Assembly (NCBI RefSeq): GCF_041222825.1
Contig: NZ_CP139482.1
Span: 775,001 to 839,000, forward strand
DNA from: Candidatus Thalassolituus haligoni
GTDB taxonomy: Bacteria > Pseudomonadota > Gammaproteobacteria > Pseudomonadales > Oceanobacteraceae
DNA: 64,000 bases
Direction of reading: 5' to 3'
The notes under the pieces were generated by a model. It ran no database searches. It saw only the letters and a program-made list of their open reading frames with translations, and was not told the origin of the DNA. This document shows, in pieces, positions 40,684-51,784 of the stretch (its first letter is position 1; each line of letters opens with the position of its first letter). The translations under genes were made by a program, and so were the position numbers.

Positions 40684-41649
40684 TTATCCGTTGCTTGTCA
40701 TCATAAACAGGGTGGTCAGGTAGCCCAGATAGCTCAGCCCAAGCAGGCTGCCACTGAAGCGTCCCATCACTCCACTACGACGATTGAGTATAAACAGTAC
40801 CAACAGTACCAGAGTCAGAGCCAACATGACGGGCAGGTCGCGATACAGTGCCATTGGTTCGACTGCAACTGTCGCGATCAGACCGGGGACAGGCATCACT
40901 GCGAGCAGGTTAAATATGTTGGAGCCAATCACGTTGCCAATCGCAATGTCGTGATGCCCTTTGAGGGCGCTGGCAACCGATGCCGCCAGTTCTGGCAGGC
41001 TGGTACCAATGGCAACGATGGTCAGGCCAATCATCAGATCGCTGATGCCAAAGCTGCGGGCAATTTCTGTTGCGCCCCAAACCAGTGCCTTGGAGCTGAT
41101 CATCAGGCAGACCAGTCCGAGCAAGAGCCAGAACACTGCCATCTTGGTGGACAGCGATTCAATCGCTGCGGCTTCGTCTTCATCAACCAGCGATTCGCCG
41201 CTGTCATCGGATTCCTGAAACAGGATGTACATGGCGGCAACCAGTCCGGCCAGCAGCAGGATGGAATCAATATAGCTGAGTTCCAGGTCGGCCAGTGTCA
41301 AACCGGCAAGAATACTGACCAGCAGCAGCAGTGGCAGTTCTTTGCGTAACAACTTCTTTTTCAGCGGAATCGGGCTGACCAGTGCAGTAATACCCAGTAC
41401 CAGGCCGATATTGGTGATATTAGAACCCAGTGCGTTGCCTATGGCGAGGTTGCCAGCACCATCCAGTGTCGCGACGGCAGAGACAAACAGCTCGGGAGCG
41501 GAGGTGCCGATGGAGACAATGGTCAGTCCGACCAGCAGCGGTGACATGCCGAGACGACGGGCTGTCGCCGCAGCACCGAGGACAAACTTGTCGGCACTCC
41601 ATACCAGAACAACCAAACCGATAAGGACGGCAACCAGTGCTGTGATCAT
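40684..41649 (-). CDS. yrbG: Calcium/sodium antiporter, YrbG-like
   Basis: Inner-membrane exchanger of 321 residues formed of two inverted repeats of about five helices each. The alpha motifs with G-T-S-A-P-E and G-T-S-L-P-E bear the ion-binding acidic residues. A long acidic cytoplasmic loop (about 150-175) joins the repeats. The ATG at 41649 follows a CAGGAGC site; the in-frame extension upstream would enter the region divergent to mlaF. It begins the minus-strand kdsD-lpt cluster, facing the mla operon. Confidence 0.88.
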   Translation of the reverse strand: MITALVAVLIGLVVLVWSADKFVLGAAATARRLGMSPLLVGLTIVSIGTSAPELFVSAVATLDGAGNLAIGNALGSNITNIGLVLGITALVSPIPLKKKLLRKELPLLLLVSILAGLTLADLELSYIDSILLLAGLVAAMYILFQESDDSGESLVDEDEAAAIESLSTKMAVFWLLLGLVCLMISSKALVWGATEIARSFGISDLMIGLTIVAIGTSLPELAASVASALKGHHDIAIGNVIGSNIFNLLAVMPVPGLIATVAVEPMALYRDLPVMLALTLVLLVLFILNRRSGVMGRFSGSLLGLSYLGYLTTLFMMTSNG

Positions 41650-41855
41650 GATGCTCCTGCAGGTGAATTCTGCTTTGACGTGCTTGATGATAGAGAGGCC
41701 GCATTGTACCGAAGGGGCGCAAGGGCGCAATTGGAACAATGCGTTTTGTGGCGGGTGAAGGTCATCACAAAAGCAGCGTTGGTTCTGTCTGTGCAATCCG
41801 CTATGCTAGCGCTCACTTTAAACCCCGCATTTCCGGCCCAGGTAAGGAAGCTTTC

Positions 41856-42668
41856 ATGGTGGTTGAGCAGCCCTACATCTCGGTGCGTGATCTGACCTTT
41901 ACACGCGGCGATCGTTTGATCTACAACGGCCTGTCCGTCGATTTTCCCCGTGGCAAGGTCACTGCAATCATGGGACCCAGTGGCACCGGGAAAACAACCT
42001 TGCTGCGCCTGATTGGTGGTCAGTTGCTTCCCGACAGTGGTTCTATCCTGCTTGCCGGAGAAGAAATTACCACTCTCAAACGTCATCAGCTGTTCGAACT
42101 CCGCAAACAGAAAATGGGCATGCTGTTCCAGACCGGTGCCCTGTTTACTGACCTGGATGTGTTCGATAACGTGGCTTTCCCCTTGCGTGTTCATACCGAT
42201 TTGCCCGAATCCATGATTCGGGATCTGGTACTGATGAAGCTGGAAGCCGTCGGTTTGCGCGGAGCTCGCAGTCTTAATCCGGCTGAATTGTCCGGCGGCA
42301 TGGCGCGTCGAGTGGCACTGGCACGTTCCATCGCCATGGATCCTGAACTGATCATGTACGACGAACCCTTTACTGGTCTTGACCCTATTTCAATGGGAAT
42401 GATCGTCAAGCTGATTCGCGGGCTGAACAAGGCACTCGGACTGACCAGCCTGCTGGTATCCCACGATGTTGAGGAATGTTGCGGGATTGCTGATTACCTG
42501 TGCCTGGTCTCGGGTGGCAAGGTGATCGGTTTTGGCACGCCGAATGAGCTGTTGCATGAAGGCTCGGATGAAGTTCGCCAGTTCCTCAATGGCGACCCTG
42601 ATGGGCCGGTACCGTTTCATTATCCCGCGAATGATTACCGCCAGGACATATTGGCAGGGAGCGACTGA
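41856..42668 (+). CDS. mlaF: Phospholipid ABC transporter ATP-binding protein MlaF
   Basis: ATPase (270 residues) of the Mla complex that moves phospholipids between the membranes and keeps the outer leaflet asymmetric. Walker [10 protein letters not shown] (near 39), L-S-G-G-M-A-R-R signature and D-E-P-F-T-G-L-D-P Walker B are clear. The ATG at 41856 is preceded by AAGGA; the upstream frame to 41739 is non-homologous. It is the first gene of mlaFEDCB. Confidence 0.95.
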   Translation: MVVEQPYISVRDLTFTRGDRLIYNGLSVDFPRGKVTAIMGPSGTGKTTLLRLIGGQLLPDSGSILLAGEEITTLKRHQLFELRKQKMGMLFQTGALFTDLDVFDNVAFPLRVHTDLPESMIRDLVLMKLEAVGLRGARSLNPAELSGGMARRVALARSIAMDPELIMYDEPFTGLDPISMGMIVKLIRGLNKALGLTSLLVSHDVEECCGIADYLCLVSGGKVIGFGTPNELLHEGSDEVRQFLNGDPDGPVPFHYPANDYRQDILAGSD

Positions 42669-42670
42669 AT

Positions 42671-43453
42671 ATGCTCAATCGATTGCAGTTGCTGGGCCGT
42701 CGTGGCTTGTCTTCCATTGAGGCACTGGGCGCTGCGTCCCTGGTGTTATGGCATTCACTGGCTTGGGGCGGCCCAGGCAGTGCGACGTTTTCTGACCTGA
42801 TTCGACAACTCTATTCTGTTGGTGTGCGCTCGCTCAGTATTATTGCCGTTGCCGGCTTCTTTGTCGGTATGGTGCTGGGGTTGCAAGGCTATACCATTCT
42901 GGTTGATTTTGGCTCCGAGGCGGCGCTGGGCACGCTGGTGTCGCTGACGCTGTTGCGTGAGCTGGGGCCGGTGGTCGCGGCGCTGTTGTTTGCCGGGCGG
43001 GCTGGTTCCGCGTTAACGGCAGAAATTGGCCTGATGAAGGCAACGGAACAGTTGTCGGCGATGGAAATGATGGGGGTTGATCCGCTCAAGCGAGTGATTA
43101 CGCCGCGTTTGTGGGCCGGTATTATCTCGCTGCCCGTGCTGACGCTGATATTTAATACCGTGGGCATCTGGGGCGGGGCCTTTGTTGCCGTTGATATGCT
43201 GGGTATTGATGAAGGTGCCTACTGGGGCAATATGCAGGCGTCAGTCGAATTTTATAACGACGTGGTCAAGGGAATTATCAAGTCGGTCGCATTTGGCTGG
43301 GTGGTGACCTGGATTGCGGTTTATCAGGGCTATGCATCAATGCCGACTTCAGAAGGCATTGGCAAGGCAACAACCCAGACGGTGGTGATTTCCTCGCTGG
43401 CGGTATTGGGACTCGATTTTGTACTGACAGCAGTCATGTTTGGAGGCGTTTAA
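42671..43453 (+). CDS. mlaE: Phospholipid ABC transporter permease MlaE
   Basis: Permease of 260 residues, six hydrophobic segments, with the MlaE/YrbE hallmark L-R-E-L-G-P-V and E-I-G-x-M-x-x-T-E-Q segments (the coupling region to MlaF). It starts two bases after mlaF and ends two bases before mlaD. Confidence 0.94.
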   Translation: MLNRLQLLGRRGLSSIEALGAASLVLWHSLAWGGPGSATFSDLIRQLYSVGVRSLSIIAVAGFFVGMVLGLQGYTILVDFGSEAALGTLVSLTLLRELGPVVAALLFAGRAGSALTAEIGLMKATEQLSAMEMMGVDPLKRVITPRLWAGIISLPVLTLIFNTVGIWGGAFVAVDMLGIDEGAYWGNMQASVEFYNDVVKGIIKSVAFGWVVTWIAVYQGYASMPTSEGIGKATTQTVVISSLAVLGLDFVLTAVMFGGV

Positions 43454-43455
43454 TT

Positions 43456-43917
43456 ATGCAAAAGCGTTCTGTAGAGCTCACCGTCGGTGCTTTTATGGTG
43501 ATCGGTATTCTGGCTCTGGTACTGATGGCGCTCCGCGTCAGCGGTTTGTCGATGAGTGATGCCGGAGATACCTATACCATCAAGGCCCGTTTCGAAAATT
43601 TGGGGGGTCTGAACGAGCGCGCCAAGGTCTCCATGGCGGGAGTGACCATTGGTCGGGTGACCAAGGTGTACCTCGACAAAGAATGGTACTCGGCTGTTGT
43701 CGAGATGGAAATCACCAAGGACATGAGCACCCTGACCAGCGATACGTCAGCGGCGATTCTTACCGCAGGCTTGCTGGGAGAAAAATACATTGGCCTGACC
43801 GTGGGTGCCGAGGAAGACTTCCTCAAAGAAGGCGACTGGATTGAAGATACCCAGTCGGCGCTGGTACTTGAGGAATTAATTGGCCGTTTCTTGTTTAACA
43901 AGGCAGAAGATGGCTGA
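43456..43917 (+). CDS. mlaD: Phospholipid transport MCE protein MlaD
   Basis: Membrane-anchored MCE protein of 153 residues that forms a hexameric ring on MlaE. One transmembrane helix (about 10-28) is followed by an MCE domain (about 38-118) with L-x-x-R-A-K-V-x-x-A-G-V-x-I-G and I-L-T-A-G-L-L-G-E-K-Y-I. The C-terminal helix is short. A 132-base gap, longer than in most mla operons, follows before mlaC; I see no sure promoter in it. Confidence 0.93.
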   Translation: MQKRSVELTVGAFMVIGILALVLMALRVSGLSMSDAGDTYTIKARFENLGGLNERAKVSMAGVTIGRVTKVYLDKEWYSAVVEMEITKDMSTLTSDTSAAILTAGLLGEKYIGLTVGAEEDFLKEGDWIEDTQSALVLEELIGRFLFNKAEDG

Positions 43918-44049
43918 TTTGCTGCTTTTATGATCGCTTTGTTGCAATTTGTAATGGTTGTAACTTAGCTTCCCAGATCAGGCGTATGGCAGCTGTCAGA
44001 CCGTGGATACACAACGTAAGCCCGCGCTACATGGAGAGAAGGAGACGTC

Positions 44050-44718
44050 ATGATTCGGTTGCTATTATTGGTTATGGTATTGCTTGCGCCTGGTGTTCAG
44101 GCACTTGAGTCAGAAGAACTGGGCGAGCACGCCCACGAAGTGGTGCGACGGGTAACGACCAAGGTGCTGGAGAAAATCAACACCAATCGGGATCTTTACG
44201 AGAGTGACAAGGCCCGGTTTTATTGGGAGCTGGAAGATGTGTTGGGGCCGATGGTGGATTTTCGCCGGCTGACTCGCAAGATCATGGGGCGTTATTATTT
44301 TGATGCCAGCAAGGAACAACGCCAGCGTTTTGCCCGTGCCTTCAAGCGCAGTTTGCTGAGTTCCTACGCGACCGGCCTGATTGAGTTCACCGATTACGAA
44401 GTCCGGATGCTACCGCCTCGCAAGGATTTTGAACACACATCATCCAACACTCTGGTCGATCTGGAAGTTATTACCCCCAGTGGTCGGGTTTTTCCCATCA
44501 CCCAGAGCATGTACTACGACCTGTCCTCCTACGCCTGGAAAGCGCAAAACGTGATTGTTAACGGCATCAACATCGGACAATTGTTTAATGAACAGTTTGT
44601 TCAGCTGGTTGAAGATAATAATGGCAATATCGGTGCGGCCATCGATCAATGGATCGAAAATTTGCAAGAGCAGGGACGCGAGTTGCGCAAGCGCTCCGTT
44701 GTCAGTGGGGCACAATAA
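44050..44718 (+). CDS. mlaC: Periplasmic phospholipid-binding protein MlaC
   Basis: Periplasmic carrier of 222 residues with a signal peptide ending near V-Q-A (residue 20). The mature chain matches the Ttg2D/MlaC fold, with the D-F-x-x-L-T-R-K-I-M-G-R-Y-Y motif near residue 77. It ferries phospholipid between MlaA and the MlaFEDB complex. A GAGAGAAGGAGA site precedes the ATG; mlaB starts directly after the stop. Confidence 0.92.
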   Translation: MIRLLLLVMVLLAPGVQALESEELGEHAHEVVRRVTTKVLEKINTNRDLYESDKARFYWELEDVLGPMVDFRRLTRKIMGRYYFDASKEQRQRFARAFKRSLLSSYATGLIEFTDYEVRMLPPRKDFEHTSSNTLVDLEVITPSGRVFPITQSMYYDLSSYAWKAQNVIVNGINIGQLFNEQFVQLVEDNNGNIGAAIDQWIENLQEQGRELRKRSVVSGAQ

Positions 44719-45030
44719 ATGACCACGCTTGAGTCCCTCTCCGCCAACCTGGCCAATGTCAGTGGTGACATGCTGGCGTCCACTGTGGTTGCCTTGATTG
44801 AACCAGGGCACGAAATGATTCGCAGCTCCGGTGGCGAATGGTGTCTGGATATGTCCAATGTGGATCGGGTGTCGAGTGCCGCCGTGGCACTGCTACTCGA
44901 TTGGATGAGAACCGCACGCCAGCACGACGTTCACATGACCATTCGCTCGGTGCCAGAACGGTTGATGCCTATTCTGCAGGTCAGTGACCTGGAAGTGCTG
45001 TTTGCCGAAGTCATGGTCACTGACGCATAA
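44719..45030 (+). CDS. mlaB: STAS-domain protein MlaB
   Basis: Cytoplasmic STAS protein of 103 residues that stabilises MlaF. The D-M-S-N-V-D-R-V-S-S-A-A-V-A-L-L-L-D-W segment is the STAS core loop with conserved Ser. It follows mlaC with no gap. Confidence 0.9.
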   Translation: MTTLESLSANLANVSGDMLASTVVALIEPGHEMIRSSGGEWCLDMSNVDRVSSAAVALLLDWMRTARQHDVHMTIRSVPERLMPILQVSDLEVLFAEVMVTDA

Positions 45031-45051
45031 CGCACAGACGCGCATAAAAAG

Positions 45052-45075
45052 AGGGACGGCTTGGGTGCCGTTCCT
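45052..45075. repeat. Hairpin after mlaB
   Basis: AGGGACGGC and GCCGTTCCT pair over nine bases (one G-T) around a six-base loop, just after mlaB. The A-run precedes it on the plus strand, so the T-run needed for termination exists only for transcription on the minus strand. It may block antisense reading into mla. Confidence 0.4.
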
Positions 45076-45214
45076 GATGGTCACCGCGTACGGCCCGGCC
45101 CCCTCAAGCTGATTATCGGCCGAATAGCTATTGCTGATCCTCCTTCCACTTATTCTGATCCACTAAATCCGCTATCATTCCCGCCCTCTCTAATTCCAAT
45201 ACCGGTGGAGCAAT

Positions 45215-46740
<1,526 letters not shown>

Positions 46741-46769
46741 TTGGCACACCACACTAGATTGAGGACATC

Positions 46770-47420
46770 ATGACCCAACCGCTTACCATTGCACTGTCCA
46801 AGGGACGCATTCTGGATGACACCTTGCCCCTGCTGGCCGAGGCGGGCATTCATCCGGCGGAAGACATTCAAAAAAGCCGCAAGCTGATCTTCGATACCAA
46901 TCATGAGCATATCAAGCTGGTGGTGATTCGTGCGACGGACGTACCGACCTATGTCGAATACGGTGCAGCGGATCTGGGCGTGTCGGGCAAGGATGTGCTG
47001 ATGGAGTACAACAGCGACAATCTGTGTGAGCCACTGGATCTGAACATTGCGACCTGTCGGCTGATGACGGCGGCCATCAAGGGCTATGCCTTGCCAGAAG
47101 GGCGGCTGCGGGTGGCGACCAAATTTGTCAACGTGGCCAAACGCTACTTTGCCGAACAGGGCCGTCAGGTCGACATTATCAAGCTGTACGGTGGCATGGA
47201 GCTGGCACCGATCATGGGCCTGGCGGATTTGATCGTCGACATCGTGGATACCGGCAATACCCTCAAGGCCAATGGTCTGGAAGCGCGTGACCTGATTGCC
47301 CCGATCAGCTCCCGACTGGTGGCCAGTCGTGCCGCGATGAAGGTCAAGCATGCCCAGATTCAGCCTATTATCGATTTGATTGGCGCTGCGGTAGAGCGTC
47401 AACAGCAGCAAGCCAAATAA
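46770..47420 (+). CDS. hisG: ATP phosphoribosyltransferase, short form
   Basis: First enzyme of histidine synthesis, 216 residues. It keeps the catalytic domains but lacks the C-terminal regulatory domain of about 80 residues. The [13 protein letters not shown] and [13 protein letters not shown] motifs bind phosphoribosyl pyrophosphate. Such forms need HisZ, which is encoded at 21968-23149. It starts 29 bases after murA. Confidence 0.95.
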   Translation: MTQPLTIALSKGRILDDTLPLLAEAGIHPAEDIQKSRKLIFDTNHEHIKLVVIRATDVPTYVEYGAADLGVSGKDVLMEYNSDNLCEPLDLNIATCRLMTAAIKGYALPEGRLRVATKFVNVAKRYFAEQGRQVDIIKLYGGMELAPIMGLADLIVDIVDTGNTLKANGLEARDLIAPISSRLVASRAAMKVKHAQIQPIIDLIGAAVERQQQQAK

Positions 47421-47433
47421 CCGGGGAGACAAC

Positions 47434-48738
47434 ATGACTTTATCCATTCGTCGATTCAGCTCCGCCCAGCCGGATTTTTCCAGCCAGATGGACGCGCTGT
47501 TGTCATGGGAATCGGTATCCGATACCGGCGTCCAACAGGCCGTCACCGACATCGTCAACAATGTGCGCAGCCGTGGCGATGCCGCCGTGATTGAATACAC
47601 CAACAAGTTCGACCGGATGGATGTGACGTCCATGGCCGACCTGGAGTTGAGCCAGCAGCAGTTGCAGGATGCACTGGATGGCTTGCCAGAAACACAACGT
47701 ACCGCCTTGCTGGCGGCCGCTGAACGTGTTCGTTCGTACCACAAACACCAGCAGCAGGACTCCTGGCGTTATACCGAAGCCGACGGCACCGTGCTGGGGC
47801 AGAAAATCACCCCGATGGACCGCGTTGGCATTTACGTCCCCGGTGGCAAAGCCGCGTATCCATCTTCGGTCTTGATGAACGCCATTCCGGCTCACGTTGC
47901 CGACGTGCAGGAAATCATCATGGTGGTGCCGACGCCAGGGGGAGAGCTGAATCAACTGGTGTTGGCCGCTGCCGCTGCCGCCGGCGTTTCGCGGGTCTTC
48001 ACCATTGGTGGTGCGCAGGCGGTGGCAGCACTGGCTTACGGCACCGAAACCGTACCGGGAGTGGACAAAATCGTTGGCCCTGGCAATATTTACGTTGCCA
48101 CCGCCAAGCGCATGGTGTTTGGTCAGGTCGGTATCGACATGATTGCCGGGCCGTCAGAAATTCTGGTGGTATGTGATGGCAAAACCAACCCGGACTGGAT
48201 TGCCATGGATCTGTTCTCCCAGGCAGAACACGACGAAGATGCCCAGTCGATCCTGGTATCAACCGATGCCGATTTCCTTGATCAAGTGGAAGCCAGCATC
48301 AACACGCTGTTGCCCACCATGGAACGTGCCGAAATTATCCGTACATCGCTGGCGGAGCGTGGGGCGCTGATTCACGCCCGCTCAGACGACGATGCAGTGG
48401 CCATTATCAACCGCATTGCACCTGAGCACCTGGAGCTGTCGGTGGCAGACCCGGAAGCCTGGTTACCGTCCATCCGTCATGCCGGAGCCATCTTTATGGG
48501 TCGGTATACCGCAGAAGCATTGGGTGATTACTGTGCCGGGCCGAACCACGTATTGCCCACCTCGGGCACGGCGCGTTTCTCATCGCCGCTGGGGGTGTAC
48601 GACTTCCAGAAACGCTCATCGCTGATTATGTGTTCAGCTGATGGCGCATCGGAACTGGGAAAAGTAGCTTCAACGCTGGCTCGTGGTGAGTTCCTGACTG
48701 CCCACGCCCGTTCCGCCGAGTACCGCATCAAGGACTGA
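47434..48738 (+). CDS. hisD: Histidinol dehydrogenase
   Basis: Zinc enzyme of 434 residues for the last two steps of histidine synthesis. The [17 protein letters not shown] and R-I-A-P-E-H-L-E-L motifs hold the zinc ligands and catalytic Glu-His pair. It is translationally close to hisG (13-base gap, GGGGAG site). The gene hisC, common next in pseudomonads, is missing; an inverted repeat and a convergent protease gene follow. Confidence 0.95.
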   Translation: MTLSIRRFSSAQPDFSSQMDALLSWESVSDTGVQQAVTDIVNNVRSRGDAAVIEYTNKFDRMDVTSMADLELSQQQLQDALDGLPETQRTALLAAAERVRSYHKHQQQDSWRYTEADGTVLGQKITPMDRVGIYVPGGKAAYPSSVLMNAIPAHVADVQEIIMVVPTPGGELNQLVLAAAAAAGVSRVFTIGGAQAVAALAYGTETVPGVDKIVGPGNIYVATAKRMVFGQVGIDMIAGPSEILVVCDGKTNPDWIAMDLFSQAEHDEDAQSILVSTDADFLDQVEASINTLLPTMERAEIIRTSLAERGALIHARSDDDAVAIINRIAPEHLELSVADPEAWLPSIRHAGAIFMGRYTAEALGDYCAGPNHVLPTSGTARFSSPLGVYDFQKRSSLIMCSADGASELGKVASTLARGEFLTAHARSAEYRIKD

Positions 48739-48755
48739 TGCGGCCGCTGGCGGCT

Positions 48756-48790
48756 CAGGAGCCTGTCCGCAGTAGAGCAGCAGGCTCCTG
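48756..48790. repeat. Inverted repeat between convergent hisD and degS-type genes
   Basis: CAGGAGCCTG and CAGGCTCCTG are perfect ten-base complements separated by 15 bases. They lie between two converging stop codons, so a shared transcription end is likely despite the lack of a T-run. Confidence 0.5.
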
Positions 48791-48797
48791 CTAATGC

Positions 48798-49961
48798 TCA
48801 GCTTTCTGGCTGGGCACCCCGTTGACCGGCAATTGCTTCGGTTTGGGCCAGTTTTCCTTCACGAATAAAATCCACCAGAATCTTGTCGCCCGGATGCAGA
48901 ATAGCGATCTGATTCATCGCAGCGCGGGCATCACTGGCGTCCATCTGGTTGATCTTGACGATGATGTCGCCGACCGTCAGCCCGGAAAGATCCGCAGGGC
49001 CATCCTGATAGATACCCGTCACAATCAGCCCTTCCAGCGCCTCCGGCAGGGCCAGCGCTTCCAGCAGTTTGGGGGTTGCCTCCTGCACTTCGATACCGAG
49101 CCAGCCACGAATGGCAATACCGTGTTGGGAAATATCCGTCAGTGCCCGCTGGGCAACCGTGCCAGGAATGGCAAAACCAATGCCTTCGCTGCCACCACTC
49201 TGGGAATAAATTGCAGTATTGATGCCAACCAGCTCGCCGTTGGCATTGATCAAGGCACCACCGGAATTCCCCGGATTAATGGCAGCATCGGTCTGAATGT
49301 AGTTCTCGTAGGTATTCAGCCCCAGTTGGTTACGCCCGGTAGCCGACACAATTCCTAATGTCACCGTCTGACCAACGCCAAACGGGTTGCCTATCGCCAG
49401 CACAACATCACCCACCCGCAGATGCTCGTTATGGGCCACTTGAATCACCGGCAGATCTGCCATGTCAATTTTCAGAATGGCCAGATCCGCTTCCGGGTCA
49501 GAGCCGATCAGAGTCGCATTGGCCTCGCGACCATCACGCAGGGCTACCACAATCTGGTCGGCATCCTTGATCACGTGATTATTGGTGAGGATATGGCCTT
49601 CCGCTGTCATGATCACACCGGAACCGAGACTGGACTGCAGTCGCTCGCTGGGCTCTGGCTTGGTGTTGAAAAAACGCTGGAACAGCGGATCATCAAACAG
49701 CGGATGCTGTTTGCGTTTTACCACCTTGCTGGTGTAAATGTTGACAACCGCAGGAGCTGCCCGCTCCACAGCATCAGCGTAACTGCTCACCATGCCGGAC
49801 GCTGTCGGTGTATCCTGCTGGACGGCAGCAGCCGTTTGCTGGTTCTGTTGCTGGAGCGCAGGCGTCACCCATTGCGGCGCCCAAAGCAGGATCATCAAGG
49901 CGACACACAGACCGACCAGTGATGGCACCAGCATAGTGTGAACAAAGGAATATCGGGGCAT
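48798..49961 (-). CDS. degS: DegS/AlgW-type periplasmic serine protease
   Basis: Membrane-anchored trypsin-like protease of 387 residues that starts the envelope stress cascade by cutting the anti-sigma factor. One N-terminal transmembrane helix (about 9-29) leads to the protease domain with catalytic His in T-N-N-H-V, Asp in D-L-A-I-L-K and Ser in G-N-S-G-G-A. A single PDZ domain follows (about 275-380); two would be expected for DegP. The ATG at 49961 has a GGAGA site; an in-frame upstream Met is less likely. Confidence 0.9.
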   Translation of the reverse strand: MPRYSFVHTMLVPSLVGLCVALMILLWAPQWVTPALQQQNQQTAAAVQQDTPTASGMVSSYADAVERAAPAVVNIYTSKVVKRKQHPLFDDPLFQRFFNTKPEPSERLQSSLGSGVIMTAEGHILTNNHVIKDADQIVVALRDGREANATLIGSDPEADLAILKIDMADLPVIQVAHNEHLRVGDVVLAIGNPFGVGQTVTLGIVSATGRNQLGLNTYENYIQTDAAINPGNSGGALINANGELVGINTAIYSQSGGSEGIGFAIPGTVAQRALTDISQHGIAIRGWLGIEVQEATPKLLEALALPEALEGLIVTGIYQDGPADLSGLTVGDIIVKINQMDASDARAAMNQIAILHPGDKILVDFIREGKLAQTEAIAGQRGAQPES

Positions 49962-50061
49962 GTAAGCAAGTCTCCACGGGGTTGCGAGCAAGCCGCAGGT
50001 TCAAACGATCAGGTCGATTATTGCTGGCCAACAAATTTAACAGAAATAAGCGAGACGCATC

Positions 50062-50832
50062 ATGTTAGATGGCGCTATTGAACGCCAGCAGCTGCTGACA
50101 TATCTGGACCAATTGTTGCAAAACCGGCAGATCCGGGATTATTGCCCAAATGGTCTGCAAGTCGAGGGTCGAGATCGCATTCAGCACATCGTCACCGGCG
50201 TGACAGCCAATCAGGCGCTGATTGATGAAGCCATTGCGCTCGGTGCCGATACCTTGCTGGTGCATCATGGTTACTTCTGGAAAGGCGAAAATGCCTGTGT
50301 GACCGGGATCAAACGCGAACGCCTGAAAGCCCTGCTGGCCCACGATATCAACCTGATCGCCTACCACCTGCCGCTGGATGTTCACCCTGAACTGGGCAAC
50401 AACGCCCAGCTGGCCGATATTCTCGAACTGACCGTCACCAGCGCTATCGATCCGCTGGATCATACGACCCCCGGCCTGATCGGGCGATTATCAAAGCCGA
50501 TGGCTGCCGCCGAGTTTGCCCAATGGATTGGCGAATGCCTGGATCGTACGCCATTACATATTGGCGAAGATGAAGACATCATCGAAACAGTTGCCTGGTG
50601 TACCGGTGGCGCGCAGGGTTATCTGCAGCTGGCAGTGGATGCCGGTGTCGACGCCTATATCACCGGTGAAATCAACGAACCGGCGGTGCACCTGGCGCGC
50701 GAAACCGGCACCCATTTCTACAGTGCTGGTCATCACGCTACCGAGCGTTACGGTGTTCTGGCTCTGGGGCAGCATCTGGAAACCGAGTTTGGTATCAAGG
50801 TCACGTTTGTCGATATTGATAACCCGGTTTGA
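50062..50832 (+). CDS. NIF3-like dinuclear metal protein (YbgI family)
   Basis: Protein of 256 residues with the NIF3 fold. Metal ligands occur in L-V-H-H-G near residue 70, in the Y-H-L-P-L-D segment near 102 and in the C-terminal S-A-G-H-H-A-T-E-R-Y-G (about 224-234). It is often named GTP cyclohydrolase 1 type 2, but the true role is unsettled. It is the last gene of the core cluster before accessory DNA. Confidence 0.88.
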   Translation: MLDGAIERQQLLTYLDQLLQNRQIRDYCPNGLQVEGRDRIQHIVTGVTANQALIDEAIALGADTLLVHHGYFWKGENACVTGIKRERLKALLAHDINLIAYHLPLDVHPELGNNAQLADILELTVTSAIDPLDHTTPGLIGRLSKPMAAAEFAQWIGECLDRTPLHIGEDEDIIETVAWCTGGAQGYLQLAVDAGVDAYITGEINEPAVHLARETGTHFYSAGHHATERYGVLALGQHLETEFGIKVTFVDIDNPV

Positions 50833-50863
50833 GCCCGACGTCTGAGTGGTCGGAGATCATCTA

Positions 50864-51018
50864 TATAATCCGGTACCCGCCGGTTTCTGGATGGTCTCGA
50901 ATTACGAAATCAGAGCCGGGGCTGTGCAGAATTAAATAGATAGCCCCCGTCGCCCCGAATGCGCATGAGCCGGCGGACATCGTTGAGAAACGGGCTGGAA
51001 ATTTGAGGGGAAATTGAC
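50864..51018 (+). promoter_or_regulatory. Promoter-like -10 box and structured 5' leader
   Basis: A perfect TATAAT (50864-50869) suggests a start near 50876. The RNA would begin with CCGCCGG (50877-50883), which pairs with CCGGCGG (50970-50976). Inside, GGGGCT (50918-50923) pairs with AGCCCC (50942-50947), and part of the latter could instead pair with ACGGGCT (50990-50996). A good GAGGGG ribosome site follows. The -35 box is poor. It may be a cis-acting leader; I recognise no known riboswitch. Confidence 0.4.
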
Positions 51019-51240
51019 ATGTCGACATTGACCGTACGCTTGCCCGACGATAAACATAATCGCCTGAAAGCTCTGGCAGCTCACAGAAAAATCAGCATGA
51101 ACAAACTGATTGAAGAGCTATCAACCCAGGCCATCGCTGAGTTTGATACTGAAGTCCGCTTCAGGGCTATGGCGGCAGTGGGCGACAGGAGCAAGGGGCT
51201 GGAGCTGCTGGATAAGCTGGACGAGCACTTTATGGGATAG
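51019..51240 (+). CDS. Ribbon-helix-helix DNA-binding protein, orphan antitoxin-like
   Basis: Protein of 73 residues. The N-terminal strand L-T-V-R-L-P-D-D and the two helices with K-I-S-M-N-K-L-I-E-E form a ribbon-helix-helix domain as in CopG/HicB-type antitoxins. The C-terminal 25 residues would be the toxin-binding arm in such systems. No toxin gene is next to it on either side, so it is either an orphan antitoxin or a stand-alone regulator. GAGGGG lies eight bases before the ATG. Confidence 0.72.
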   Translation: MSTLTVRLPDDKHNRLKALAAHRKISMNKLIEELSTQAIAEFDTEVRFRAMAAVGDRSKGLELLDKLDEHFMG

Positions 51241-51502
51241 CTCCGATGGTTTCAGATTCGAGAGTTCAATTACGACGGGTTTGAAACATCCAGCAAGAAC
51301 ACGTCAATAACGCCTCGCAAATCATCTTTTGTTGTTCACTGGGAGATGTGTTCTGAACCAAAGCACCAGATAGATTGGCGCCGCAACATCCCCACGCAGG
51401 AGCGTAGGGATGAGATCCGGTCAGTGGGAGCGCAGTCTGTTGGCCGGTTGACTCTTCTTCATGGCGTGGGTTAACTGCGCAGGATATGTCTGTTGAGAAT
51501 CC
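51241..51502. other. Intergenic stretch in the accessory region
   Basis: About 260 bases without a supported gene. One short imperfect hairpin, CCC-ACGC-AGGA-GCGT-A-GGG, lies at about 51391-51409. No trace of a toxin partner for the preceding gene was found here. Confidence 0.4.
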
Positions 51503-51784
51503 ATGATGAAAAACCTGACCACCATTCTGATGGACCTGCTCTGTTATCTCTCGGTAGAACCGGACAACGGTTATGACCCGGATGAAACGGCCGATCTGCA
51601 AATTAATGCCTGGCAAACCCTGATTCACGATCTGACCGAGGAAGAGTCTGCCCTGATCAAAGACGCAGCCCGCTTGAAACTGGCATCGATGGAGGGGATT
51701 CAGAATCCAACGCAGGAGCAGGAGCAGGAGCAGGAGCAGGTGATGGATATTCTGAGTGCGTTTGTCGACGGTGAGTTGCAGTGA
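51503..51784 (+). CDS. Hypothetical acidic protein with Gln-Glu repeat
   Basis: Protein of 93 residues, not recognised. The first 60 residues look helical and acidic, with L-C-Y-L-S-V-E-P-D-N-G-Y-D-P-D-E near the start and I-H-D-L-T-E-E-E-S-A-L-I-K-D-A-A near the middle. Residues 71-79 alternate Gln and Glu, produced by four CAGGAG units plus CAG. The ATG pair at 51503/51506 has a weak GAGA site. Transcription on the same strand as its neighbours is all that can be said of context. Confidence 0.6.
   Translation: MMKNLTTILMDLLCYLSVEPDNGYDPDETADLQINAWQTLIHDLTEEESALIKDAARLKLASMEGIQNPTQEQEQEQEQVMDILSAFVDGELQ
51713..51739 (+). repeat. CAGGAG tandem repeat inside a coding region
   Basis: Four perfect 6-bp units plus a half unit. 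As six is a multiple of three, copy changes would add or remove Gln-Glu pairs without breaking the frame. Confidence 0.85.

Noticed and set aside
51391..51409. Hairpin considered as a terminator of the ribbon-helix-helix gene
   Set aside because: About 150 bases past the stop, imperfect and without a T-run.
51713..51739. Repeat array considered as CRISPR
   Set aside because: Contiguous 6-bp units without spacers inside a coding frame.
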